Source: an uncultured Pseudoxanthomonas sp.
GTDB taxonomy: Bacteria; Pseudomonadota; Gammaproteobacteria; Xanthomonadales; Xanthomonadaceae
DNA: 64,000 nt
Direction: 5' to 3'
Assembly: GCA_946479745.1 (NCBI GenBank)
Contig: CAMLGZ010000006.1
Location: 62,001-126,000 of the forward strand
Shown: piece by piece, positions 57,434 to 64,000 of the stretch
Position numbering within the stretch: position 1 is the first letter of the stretch
Layout: the number at the start of each line of letters is the position of its first letter
Made by a program: the position numbers and the translations under genes
The notes under the pieces: model-generated
The model's database searches: none
Told to the model about the DNA's origin: nothing
What the model saw: the letters and a program-made list of their open reading frames with translations, nothing else

Positions 57434-57844
57434 ATGCAGAATTTCGAGCAGATCCGCAGCCACCTGACCAAGTCCGGGTACAAGGTCACCATGCACGAGC
57501 CGTACGTGGCCTGCGTGGAACTGTCGCTGGACAGCGGCAATCGCCATCAGGCGATCTTCGTTTCGGAACTGGGCAACGACGACGAACGCGGCTATCTGCG
57601 CGTCAGCACCGTGATCGCCCCGATCACCGGCGTGGACGCGCGGCGCGCGCTGGGTTTCAACTGGCAGAGCAGCGTGGGTTATCTGGCCATCGGGGATCTG
57701 GACGGCGTGCCTTATCTGCAACTTTGCGAGAACCGTCCGTACGAAGGCCTGTCTCCGGCCGAAGTGGACCGCATGGTGCTGGAGATCGGCGGCCTGGGCG
57801 ACAGCATGGAACGCGCGCTGTCGGCGGAAGGTGACCTGCTCTAA
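57434..57844 (+). CDS. Conserved protein, YbjN/T3S-chaperone-like, unknown function
   Basis: A 136-residue acidic protein with AAGGAG seven bases before its ATG. MQNFEQIRSHLTKSGYKVTM and RVSTVIAPITGVDARRALGF, then VPYLQLCENRPYEGLSPAEV, suggest an alpha/beta fold of the YbjN/CesT kind, which often binds other proteins. I cannot name a partner. It is divergent from the ATL gene and ends just before a repeat pair. Confidence 0.75.
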   Translation: MQNFEQIRSHLTKSGYKVTMHEPYVACVELSLDSGNRHQAIFVSELGNDDERGYLRVSTVIAPITGVDARRALGFNWQSSVGYLAIGDLDGVPYLQLCENRPYEGLSPAEVDRMVLEIGGLGDSMERALSAEGDLL

Positions 57845-57861
57845 CAGAGCAACCTTTGAAC

Positions 57862-57931
57862 TGTAGGAGCGACGCAAGTCGCGATGAAGCGTTACCGGTA
57901 AGGCCCCATCGCGACTTGCGTCGCTCCTACA
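57862..57931. repeat. Paired GTAGGAGCGACG..GTCGCGA repeat
   Basis: TGTAGGAGCGACGCAAGTCG then CGATG, mirrored by CATCGCGACTTGCGTCGCTC then CTACA. Nearly perfect arms, so probably a young copy. It lies between convergent genes. Confidence 0.92.
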
Positions 57932-57943
57932 AAACGGCGGGCC

Positions 57944-59065
57944 TCAGGACCAGCCCAACGCCTCTACCAGCTTGAACAAACCATAGGCAATGCCACCCGC
58001 AGCCGGAATGGTGAGTATCCACGCCCACACGATCCGCTCGATCACGCCAAGCTTGAGCTTGCGCGGATTCTTGGCGAAGCCCACGCCCATGATGGCGGTA
58101 GAAATACTGTGCGTAGTGGACACCGGCATGCCGAAGTGCGCGGCCGTGACCAGGATCGTCGCCGACGCGGTTTCGGCCGCGAAGCCGTCGATGGTCTGCA
58201 ACTTGACCATCTTGTGGCCCAGCGTCTTGATGATGCGCCAGCCGCCGGCGGCGGTGCCCGCGGCCATGACCAGCGCGCAGGTGGCGATCACCCAGGTATC
58301 GATGTCGTCTTTGCCACCGTCCGGATGCAGGAAGGCCAGCCACGAAGGCAGGTCGTTGAAGATGCCGGAAGCCTGAGCGCCGAAGATCGACAACGCGATG
58401 ATGCCCATCGTCTTCTGCGCGTCCTGGCGGCCATGGGCGAAACCCATGTACGCAGCCGACACGAATTGCGCCTTGCCGAAGAAAGCATTCACCCAGCGCG
58501 GCTTGGCCATGCGCGCCAGCGGTCCGCCCGCCTTCATCAGCGCGGCGATGATCAGGTAAAGCAGCGTGATGATGCCGACTCCGAGCAAAAAACCCGCCAG
58601 CGGCGAAGTAATCATGGGCACCACCACTTTCCAGAACAGGCCCTTGTTGGAAGCCCAGTCGCCATCGCCCGCCTTGGACCAGATGAGCGCGGTCCAGTTG
58701 TTGTGCGACGCGGCCAGCGCGGCGCCGCAAAGACCGCCGATGAGAGCGTGCGAGGAAGAAGACGGCAAGCCGCGCCACCAGGTGATCAGGTTCCAGATGA
58801 TCGCGCCGACCAGCGTGCAGATGAGCACCTGCGAGGTCATGTTGACCACATCGGTGTCGACCAGGCCGGACGCGATGGTCTTGGCGACCGCGGTACCCAT
58901 GAACGCGCCGATGAGATTGGTGCTGGCGGCCAGGATGATCGCCTGGCCCGGCGTCAGCACTTTGGTGGCCACCACCGTGGCGATGGAGTTGGCGGTGTCG
59001 TGGAAGCCGTTGATGAACTCGAAAACGAGCGCGGCCAGGATCACGATCAGGACCAGTGAGAGCAT
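57944..59065 (-). CDS. pit: Inorganic phosphate transporter, PiT family
   Basis: A 373-residue membrane protein with about ten spans. It has the PiT signature GFHDTANSIATVVATKVL near the N-terminus and its inverted repeat counterpart FAHGRQDAQKTMGIIALSI and GMPVSTTHSIS in the second half. It is a low-affinity Pi (or metal-phosphate) importer driven by H+ or Na+. It lies 11 bases after the DUF47 gene, the usual PiT partner. Confidence 0.95.
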   Translation of the reverse strand: MLSLVLIVILAALVFEFINGFHDTANSIATVVATKVLTPGQAIILAASTNLIGAFMGTAVAKTIASGLVDTDVVNMTSQVLICTLVGAIIWNLITWWRGLPSSSSHALIGGLCGAALAASHNNWTALIWSKAGDGDWASNKGLFWKVVVPMITSPLAGFLLGVGIITLLYLIIAALMKAGGPLARMAKPRWVNAFFGKAQFVSAAYMGFAHGRQDAQKTMGIIALSIFGAQASGIFNDLPSWLAFLHPDGGKDDIDTWVIATCALVMAAGTAAGGWRIIKTLGHKMVKLQTIDGFAAETASATILVTAAHFGMPVSTTHSISTAIMGVGFAKNPRKLKLGVIERIVWAWILTIPAAGGIAYGLFKLVEALGWS

Positions 59066-59076
59066 CGCGCGGAGCC

Positions 59077-59703
59077 TCAGCTGTTCTTCAGTATGATCTG
59101 GTACGCCACCACGCCGGCTTCACGGCAGCGGTCGATGGCTTTTTCCAGGATCTCGAAGAACTCCTTCAGCAGGAACATCTGCAGGTTGTCCAGGCGGCCG
59201 GAATAGATGTCGCGGTAAAGCTCCAGCATCAAGCGGTCGGCTTCGTTTTCCAGCGAGCGCAGCTTCTCGTTGAGCACGGTCATGCGGTCGATATTCAACT
59301 TCGGCAGGTCGTGGACCATTTCCACCACCACGCCCGCCGCCTGCTCCAGCATCGCCGCGCGCGGCGCGAAGTCGATGCCTTCCAGGTGCTGGATGGCCAG
59401 CGAATAGCGGTCGGCGAACTTCTCCACCTGCTTGGGGATCTTGTACAGCGCAGAGCCCAGCGATTCGATGTCTTCGCGCTCGATCGGGGTGATGAAGCTG
59501 TCGACCAGGGCATGGCTGATCTTGTCGGACGCCGCCCGCTCGCGCTGCCGGGCCAGCTTGAAAGCATCCAGCGCCGGTTGGCGGTCCGCGGCCTTCATCA
59601 TGCTGTGCAGCGCTTTGGTGCTGTCGTAGGCGGCCTGGGCTGCTTCGTCCAGCAAGGTGTAGAACTGCTGGCCGGAGCCGAAAATGGTCTGCAACGAAAA
59701 CAT
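59077..59703 (-). CDS. DUF47 family PhoU-like protein, partner of PiT
   Basis: A 208-residue all-helical protein (MFSLQTIFGSGQQFYTLLDE..) of the DUF47/YkaA family, related to PhoU and thought to regulate the neighbouring PiT transporter. Conserved acidic segments are TPIEREDIESLGSALYKIPK and SLENEADRLMLELYRDIYSG, which in PhoU-like folds bind metal clusters. The start at 59703 has AGGG before it; the longer frame to 59796 has no support. Confidence 0.93.
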   Translation of the reverse strand: MFSLQTIFGSGQQFYTLLDEAAQAAYDSTKALHSMMKAADRQPALDAFKLARQRERAASDKISHALVDSFITPIEREDIESLGSALYKIPKQVEKFADRYSLAIQHLEGIDFAPRAAMLEQAAGVVVEMVHDLPKLNIDRMTVLNEKLRSLENEADRLMLELYRDIYSGRLDNLQMFLLKEFFEILEKAIDRCREAGVVAYQIILKNS

Positions 59704-59970
59704 GAGCCCTGTCCCGCCGTCACGGGAGGGACGGCAACCGGCGCGAATTATGACCGTTTCATGACCGCCTGTGGCGGTCCGGCCGCACCCGGGCAATGCG
59801 ATGCGAGCCGGTATAAGGACCGTTACCGCAGCAAGCTGGGCGGGTTTGCTAGACTCCGCACCGCGCCAAGGCGCACTTTATGGAAGACGACCCTACCTCC
59901 CCCTCCCCCGCACGCCGCTTGCCAGCGCTGCGTGGCCCCGCAGAAGCCCGCTCCGGCGAGGATCGCCCGC

Positions 59971-61284
59971 GTGCTTGAACTGCTGATCGTAGCCGGCCTG
60001 ATCGTGCTCAATGGCTTCTTCGCCTTGTCGGAGATGGCCCTCATGACCTCGCGCAAGCTGCGCCTGAAACAGATGGCGCTGGAAAGCCGCGGCGCCAGGG
60101 TCGCGTTGGCGTTGGCCGAACACCCGGACAACCTGCTCTCCACCGTGCAGGTCGGCATCACCCTGATCGGCGTGCTGGCCGGCTCGCTGGGCAGCGACGC
60201 CATCGGCGCCCTGGTCGCCGGTTGGCTGGTCGGAATCTGGCCCAACGCGGGCGAATATGCGGGGCGCATCGGTTTCGGCACCGCGGTTACCCTGATCACC
60301 GCCGGCTCGGTCATTTTCGGCGAACTGATTCCCAAGCGCCTGGCCCTGACCAACGCTGAAAACATCGCCGCAGTGGTCGCCATTCCGCTGGACTGGCTGT
60401 CGCGTATCGCCCGCCCCGTCGTGTTCCTGTTGGGTGCCATCAACCGTCTGGTACTGCGCATGCTGGGCATCCGCGACGGCGACCGCAATGCGGTGAGCGA
60501 AGAGGAAATCCGCCTGCTGGTCAGCGAAGGTCATGCCCAGGGCGTGATCGACGTGGACGAGCGCAACATGGTCAATCGCGTGCTGCGCCTGGGCGACCGT
60601 ACCGCCGACAGCCTGATGACGCCGCGCAAGAGAATCGTATGGCTGGACCAGGCGGCCAGCTACGACAGCAACATCGACACGATGCGCGAATCGCAGTTCT
60701 CGCGCTTCCCCGTGTACCGCGGCAACGACCAGGACGTGGTCGGGATACTGGAAGTGAAATCGCTGCTGGACCGCTTCGCCGAGCGTTCGCCTGAAATCTT
60801 CCAGAACCTGCGCGAACCACTGTTCGTCTCCGAATCCACCCACGCGATGAAGCTGCTGGAAATCCTGCGCGAAGAGCAGCAGTCGCTGGCGCTGGTAGTG
60901 GACGAATACGGCGAAATCCAGGGCCTGGTGACCCTCAGCGACCTGATGGGCGCGGTGGTCGGCCGGCTGCAGGCCTCGGAGAACAGCGACGAGGATGCGC
61001 TGGTGGTCACCCGTAGCGACGGTTCGCTGCTGGTCGACGGCTCGCTTCCCAACGACGACTTGCGCGAACTGCTGGGCGGCGTGGCGCTGCCCGATGGCGA
61101 CGAGGCCGATTACAACACCATCGCCGGCCTGGTGATCGAACACTTCGGCCGCATCCCGCACGTGGGCGAGTATCTGGATTGGGCGGGCTGGCGCATCGAA
61201 GTCGTGGATCTGGATGGCGCGCGCATCGACAAGCTGTTGGTGCAGAAGCTGCCGGAAGAAGACGATGACCAAACCAGCGCCTGA
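59971..61284 (+). CDS. CNNM/CorC (HlyC/CorC) family transporter
   Basis: A 437-residue protein. I place the start at the GTG at 59971 because GAGGA lies eight bases upstream and the N-terminus then begins with the first membrane span (LELLIVAGLIVLNGFFALSE). A DUF21/CNNM membrane domain (about 1-190) is followed by a CBS pair (DSLMTPRKRIVWLD, then FRE..VVDEYGEIQGLVTLSDLMGAVVG) and a C-terminal CorC_HlyC domain (TRSDGSLLVDGSLPNDDLRELL). It probably exports Mg2+ or Co2+. It overlaps the next gene by 20 bases. Confidence 0.93.
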   Translation: MLELLIVAGLIVLNGFFALSEMALMTSRKLRLKQMALESRGARVALALAEHPDNLLSTVQVGITLIGVLAGSLGSDAIGALVAGWLVGIWPNAGEYAGRIGFGTAVTLITAGSVIFGELIPKRLALTNAENIAAVVAIPLDWLSRIARPVVFLLGAINRLVLRMLGIRDGDRNAVSEEEIRLLVSEGHAQGVIDVDERNMVNRVLRLGDRTADSLMTPRKRIVWLDQAASYDSNIDTMRESQFSRFPVYRGNDQDVVGILEVKSLLDRFAERSPEIFQNLREPLFVSESTHAMKLLEILREEQQSLALVVDEYGEIQGLVTLSDLMGAVVGRLQASENSDEDALVVTRSDGSLLVDGSLPNDDLRELLGGVALPDGDEADYNTIAGLVIEHFGRIPHVGEYLDWAGWRIEVVDLDGARIDKLLVQKLPEEDDDQTSA

Positions 61285-61921
61285 TTCCGGCCTTGCGCCG
61301 GAAGCGGGCGATAACCAGCACGTCAGCACCCGCGCAGTGCTGGACGACTTCGCGTCCGGCGATCCCGACGATCACCTCAGGCTGGGCGACCTGCTTTCGG
61401 GTCTGCGGCAGACCGCGTTCGGCATGCTCCTGTTCGTGGCGGTACTGCCGGCTTTCATTCCCATCCCGGGCGTGGCGGGCGCCATCAGCGGCCCATTGGT
61501 GGTGTTGATCGGCGCGCAACTGCTGTTCTGCTTGCGCAAGCCATGGCTGCCTGGGTTTCTGGCCAAACGCGGCCCCTACCGGCGGTCGATGGTGCGCTTC
61601 CGCGACAGGATGGCGCGCTGGCTGGGCTGGCTGGAAAAAGTGGTACGCCCGCGCATGGAAGGCGTACTGGACCATCCGATCGCCAGCGCCTTCACCGGCC
61701 TGCTGCTGGTGCTGCTGGGCCTGCTGCTGGCGTTGCCCATTCCTTTTACCAACTACATATTCGGCGTGCTGCTGTTGCTGTTCGTGTTCGCGTTGCTGGA
61801 ACGCGATGGCGTGTTGATGCTGGTCGCCTGGCTGACCGGGGCGGTGGCGGTAGTGATATTCGGTTTCGTATCCGGCAATCTGGTGCAGATGCTGGTGCAC
61901 ATGGTTGACGGCTGGTTCTGA
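61265..61921 (+). CDS. ExoD family membrane protein
   Basis: A 218-residue protein of the ExoD family (exopolysaccharide synthesis protein). It has FASGDPDDHLRLGDLLSGLRQTAFGMLL, then LPAFIPIPGVAGAISGPLVVLIG, and two close hydrophobic segments at the C-terminus. ExoD affects exopolysaccharide and alkali tolerance in rhizobia; the mechanism is unknown. It is coupled to the CNNM gene by a 20-base overlap. Its stop TGA is the first triplet of a TGACGTAGGTCGG repeat. Confidence 0.9.
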   Translation: MTKPAPDSGLAPEAGDNQHVSTRAVLDDFASGDPDDHLRLGDLLSGLRQTAFGMLLFVAVLPAFIPIPGVAGAISGPLVVLIGAQLLFCLRKPWLPGFLAKRGPYRRSMVRFRDRMARWLGWLEKVVRPRMEGVLDHPIASAFTGLLLVLLGLLLALPIPFTNYIFGVLLLLFVFALLERDGVLMLVAWLTGAVAVVIFGFVSGNLVQMLVHMVDGWF

Positions 61922-61999
61922 CGTAGGTCGGGGCTACGCCCCCGACACACGGATAATCTCGGTTCCCGCACGTCGGGGGCGTAGCCCCGACCTACGTCA
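61919..61999. repeat. Paired TGACGTAGGTCGGGGCTACGCCCCCGAC repeat, perfectly symmetric
   Basis: TGACGTAGGTCGGGGCTACG on the left and the exact inverse ending CCCCGACCTACGTCA on the right. Each outer TGA is the stop codon of the gene on that side (ExoD and the GGDEF-EAL gene), so the element exactly fills the space between two convergent genes. Confidence 0.95.
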
Positions 62000-64000
62000 G
62001 ATCAGCAAGTGCGCGAATTCGGCGGCGCTCATGGGATGGCCCAGCCAGTAGCCTTGCGCCAGATCGCAGCTGCGGTCGCGCAGGATGTCGAACTGCGCTT
62101 CCTTCTCCACGCCTTCGGCCACCACCGTGATGCCCAGCGAATGGGCCATGGCAATGATCGCCGTGGTCAGCGCCAGATCGTCGGGGTCGCGTTGCATGTC
62201 GGCGATGAAGCTGCGGTCTATCTTCACCCCGTCCACCGGTACGCGGCGCAAGTGGCTGAGCCCGGAGAAACCGGTGCCGAAATCATCCAGCCATACCTTC
62301 ACCCCGGTGCGGTGCAGCTTGGCCAACAAGGCGCTGGCATGCGCTTCGTCTCCGATCACCGCCGTCTCCGTCAATTCCAGGTGCAGGCGCGAAGCCGGCA
62401 GGCCGGTGTCGCGCAGGGAGGAAGCGACCTCCTCCGGCAGATCCCCGCTTCGCAGTTGCCGCGGAGAAACGTTGACCGCCACAAACGGCGCCTCTTCCGA
62501 CTCGCTATGCGCGTTCCATTGTGCGGCGGCGGCGCAAGCGGCGCGCAACACGCGCGGACCGATGGTTTCTATCAATCCGCTTTGCTCGGCCACATCGATG
62601 AAGACCGAGGGTGCGACCGCCCCCATCTCCGGATGCTGCCAACGCAGCAGCGCCTCGGCGCCGACGATGCGATGGTCGATCAGGCGATAGATCGGCTGAT
62701 AGACCAGGCTCAATTCACCGCGCTCCCATGCGCCACGCAACTCCTGTTCCATGTGCACGCGACGCTCCACCGCCTGATCCATGGCACGGCTGTAGAAGCG
62801 GTAGCAGTTCTTGCCCGCGACCTTGGCCTGATACATGGCGATGTCGCCGTTCTTCATCAACGAAGTTGCGCCCGAAGCGTCTTCCGGAAACAGGGTGATG
62901 CCGATGGACGTCCCCAGGAACACCTGCCTGCCTTCCACCACCAGCGGCTGTCCGAGCTCTTTCACCAATGCTTCGGCCAGCTGCGTGGCGCCAGCGCGCA
63001 CGTCGCCGTTCTGGATCAGGATCACGAACTCGTCGCCGCCGAAACGCGCCAGCAGCGAATCGTCGCCGCCCATGCGCTCCACCGCGTCGCGGATGCGATT
63101 GGCGAACTGCACCAGCACCTCGTCGCCCGCTTCGTGCCCCAGGGTGTCGTTGACGCGTTTGAAGTCGTCGATGTCGGCGAACAGCAGTGCCAGCTGACGG
63201 CCGGCGCCGCGCAACATCATCAGGCGATGATCCAGGCTTTCCCGGAATGCCAGGCGGTTGGTCAGCCCGGTCAACGCATCGGTATAAGCCATGCGGCGCA
63301 CGTCGCGGTCGTGGCGGGCGATGCTGTCGTTCATGCTGCTGAAAGCGCGCACCAGCTCGCCGACCTCGTCCTTGCGATCGCTGGACAATCGTTCTGCGTC
63401 GTAGTTGCCCACGCCGATGGCATGGGCCGCCTGGGCCAACTGCCTGATCGGTTTCACCAGCGTGCGCTGCGCATACCAGGCGATCCCCACGCATACCGCG
63501 GCCAGCGCCGCCAGCAGGAATACGATCCAGCCCATATGGCGGCGGCCCAGCTCGACCAGGCGGCTGTTGAGATTGTTGGCCGCGCGTTCTTCGCTGGCGC
63601 GTATCTCGGCCAGCGAATAGCCCACCCGCACGCCTCCCAGGCGCTCGTTGCCGATGCTGATCCCCTCGGACACGTCCACCACCTGCCGCGACCATTGGGT
63701 CAGCAGGCGATCGGAAGAAACCGCTGCATGGGCAAGCGGATCGGTCATCGGCTGCCCATAAGCGGCGATATCGTAGGAACCGTCGTGGACGATGTTGCCG
63801 CGTGCGTCGTACACCAGCACGTAGGCCACGTCGGGTTGGCGGGCGGCTGCGCGCACCGTGGTGCCGATCGCGTCCAGGTCGGAAAAATAAAGCGGGTTGG
63901 TCAAGGAATCGGCCAACTGCTCCACCATGGCTTCGCCGCGGCGGTTGAGCGCGTCGGCGGCCATGCTCTGCATGGCTTCGCGGCCCAGCACATCCACTTC
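61997..64000 (-). CDS. HAMP-GGDEF-EAL protein, 5' end beyond window
   Basis: About 667 visible residues; the frame is open to the right edge, so the first membrane span and N-terminus are missing. A periplasmic sensor region (ALNRRGEAMVEQLADSLTNP..VLVYDARGNIV) is followed by a span (MGWIVFLLAALAAVCVGIAW), a HAMP domain, a GGDEF domain with intact GGDEF (ARFGGDEFVIL) and an EAL domain with intact EALLRW, VNVSPRQL, DDFGTGFSGL and KIDRSF. Either synthesis or hydrolysis of c-di-GMP is possible. The stop lies in a repeat arm. It is the second c-di-GMP gene in the window. Confidence 0.95.
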   Translation of the reverse strand, partial: EVDVLGREAMQSMAADALNRRGEAMVEQLADSLTNPLYFSDLDAIGTTVRAAARQPDVAYVLVYDARGNIVHDGSYDIAAYGQPMTDPLAHAAVSSDRLLTQWSRQVVDVSEGISIGNERLGGVRVGYSLAEIRASEERAANNLNSRLVELGRRHMGWIVFLLAALAAVCVGIAWYAQRTLVKPIRQLAQAAHAIGVGNYDAERLSSDRKDEVGELVRAFSSMNDSIARHDRDVRRMAYTDALTGLTNRLAFRESLDHRLMMLRGAGRQLALLFADIDDFKRVNDTLGHEAGDEVLVQFANRIRDAVERMGGDDSLLARFGGDEFVILIQNGDVRAGATQLAEALVKELGQPLVVEGRQVFLGTSIGITLFPEDASGATSLMKNGDIAMYQAKVAGKNCYRFYSRAMDQAVERRVHMEQELRGAWERGELSLVYQPIYRLIDHRIVGAEALLRWQHPEMGAVAPSVFIDVAEQSGLIETIGPRVLRAACAAAAQWNAHSESEEAPFVAVNVSPRQLRSGDLPEEVASSLRDTGLPASRLHLELTETAVIGDEAHASALLAKLHRTGVKVWLDDFGTGFSGLSHLRRVPVDGVKIDRSFIADMQRDPDDLALTTAIIAMAHSLGITVVAEGVEKEAQFDILRDRSCDLAQGYWLGHPMSAAEFAHLLI

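Overview
The window is chromosomal DNA from a high-GC gammaproteobacterium, most likely of the Xanthomonadaceae/Lysobacteraceae (Lysobacter, Luteimonas or Pseudoxanthomonas type). The evidence is the conserved gene order, the protein families (tandem M13 peptidases, a DUF885 peptidase, a DUF1800/DUF1501 pair) and many paired REP-like repeats of the 'GTAGGAGCGACG..AAGTCGCGA' kind, which I associate with this group. I cannot name a species. I see no rRNA, tRNA, CRISPR array, insertion sequence or prophage.

Layout: 0-11.1 kb is core metabolism and replication: lpxB (cut by the left edge), rnhB, dnaE, accA, a TPR membrane protein, an old-yellow-enzyme gene (reverse strand), tilS, xseB and ispA. 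11.2-14.3 kb holds a reverse-strand DUF1800-DUF1501 pair and a small DUF4870 membrane protein. 14.5-24.2 kb is the conserved pmbA / yjgA / tldD-yhdP-rng-maf block. 24.4-26.1 kb has a periplasmic SIMPL protein and a lone TonB-like protein. 26.2-32.5 kb is the leuS-lptE-holA-nadD-rsfS-rlmH block on the reverse strand. From 32.5 kb the content is less constrained: an internally deleted amidohydrolase remnant, a small secreted protein in an AT-rich patch, an XRE regulator with a DUF998 membrane protein, a thioredoxin-TPR chaperedoxin, DUF4442, DUF502, a cysteine-pair miniprotein coupled to a queuosine-precursor transporter, a DUF885 peptidase and a PYROXD2-like oxidoreductase.

42-45.4 kb is a two-gene unit: an envelope LysM/FecR/beta-repeat protein translationally coupled to a CHASE2-diguanylate cyclase. 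A beta-CASP metallo-beta-lactamase-fold protein follows. 46.9-51.2 kb encodes two M13 peptidases. The first has an intact zinc site; the second has HELNR in place of HExxH and is probably inactive. 51.4-55.5 kb is an accessory cluster on the reverse strand: AraC regulator, a 45-residue Cys-rich protein, two alpha/beta hydrolases with Asp at the nucleophile position, and a Rossmann-fold oxidoreductase. The last four are stitched together by stop/start overlaps or a 2-bp gap. The remainder contains rhomboid, a 2OG-Fe(II) oxygenase, an alkyltransferase-like protein, a PiT transporter with its DUF47 partner, a CNNM/CorC transporter, an ExoD-family protein, and a GGDEF-EAL protein cut by the right edge.

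The most notable signals are the degenerate M13 paralogue, the AraC/miniprotein/hydrolase cluster, the FecR-CHASE2-GGDEF pair, and the repeated use of REP-like element ends as the stop codons of adjacent genes.
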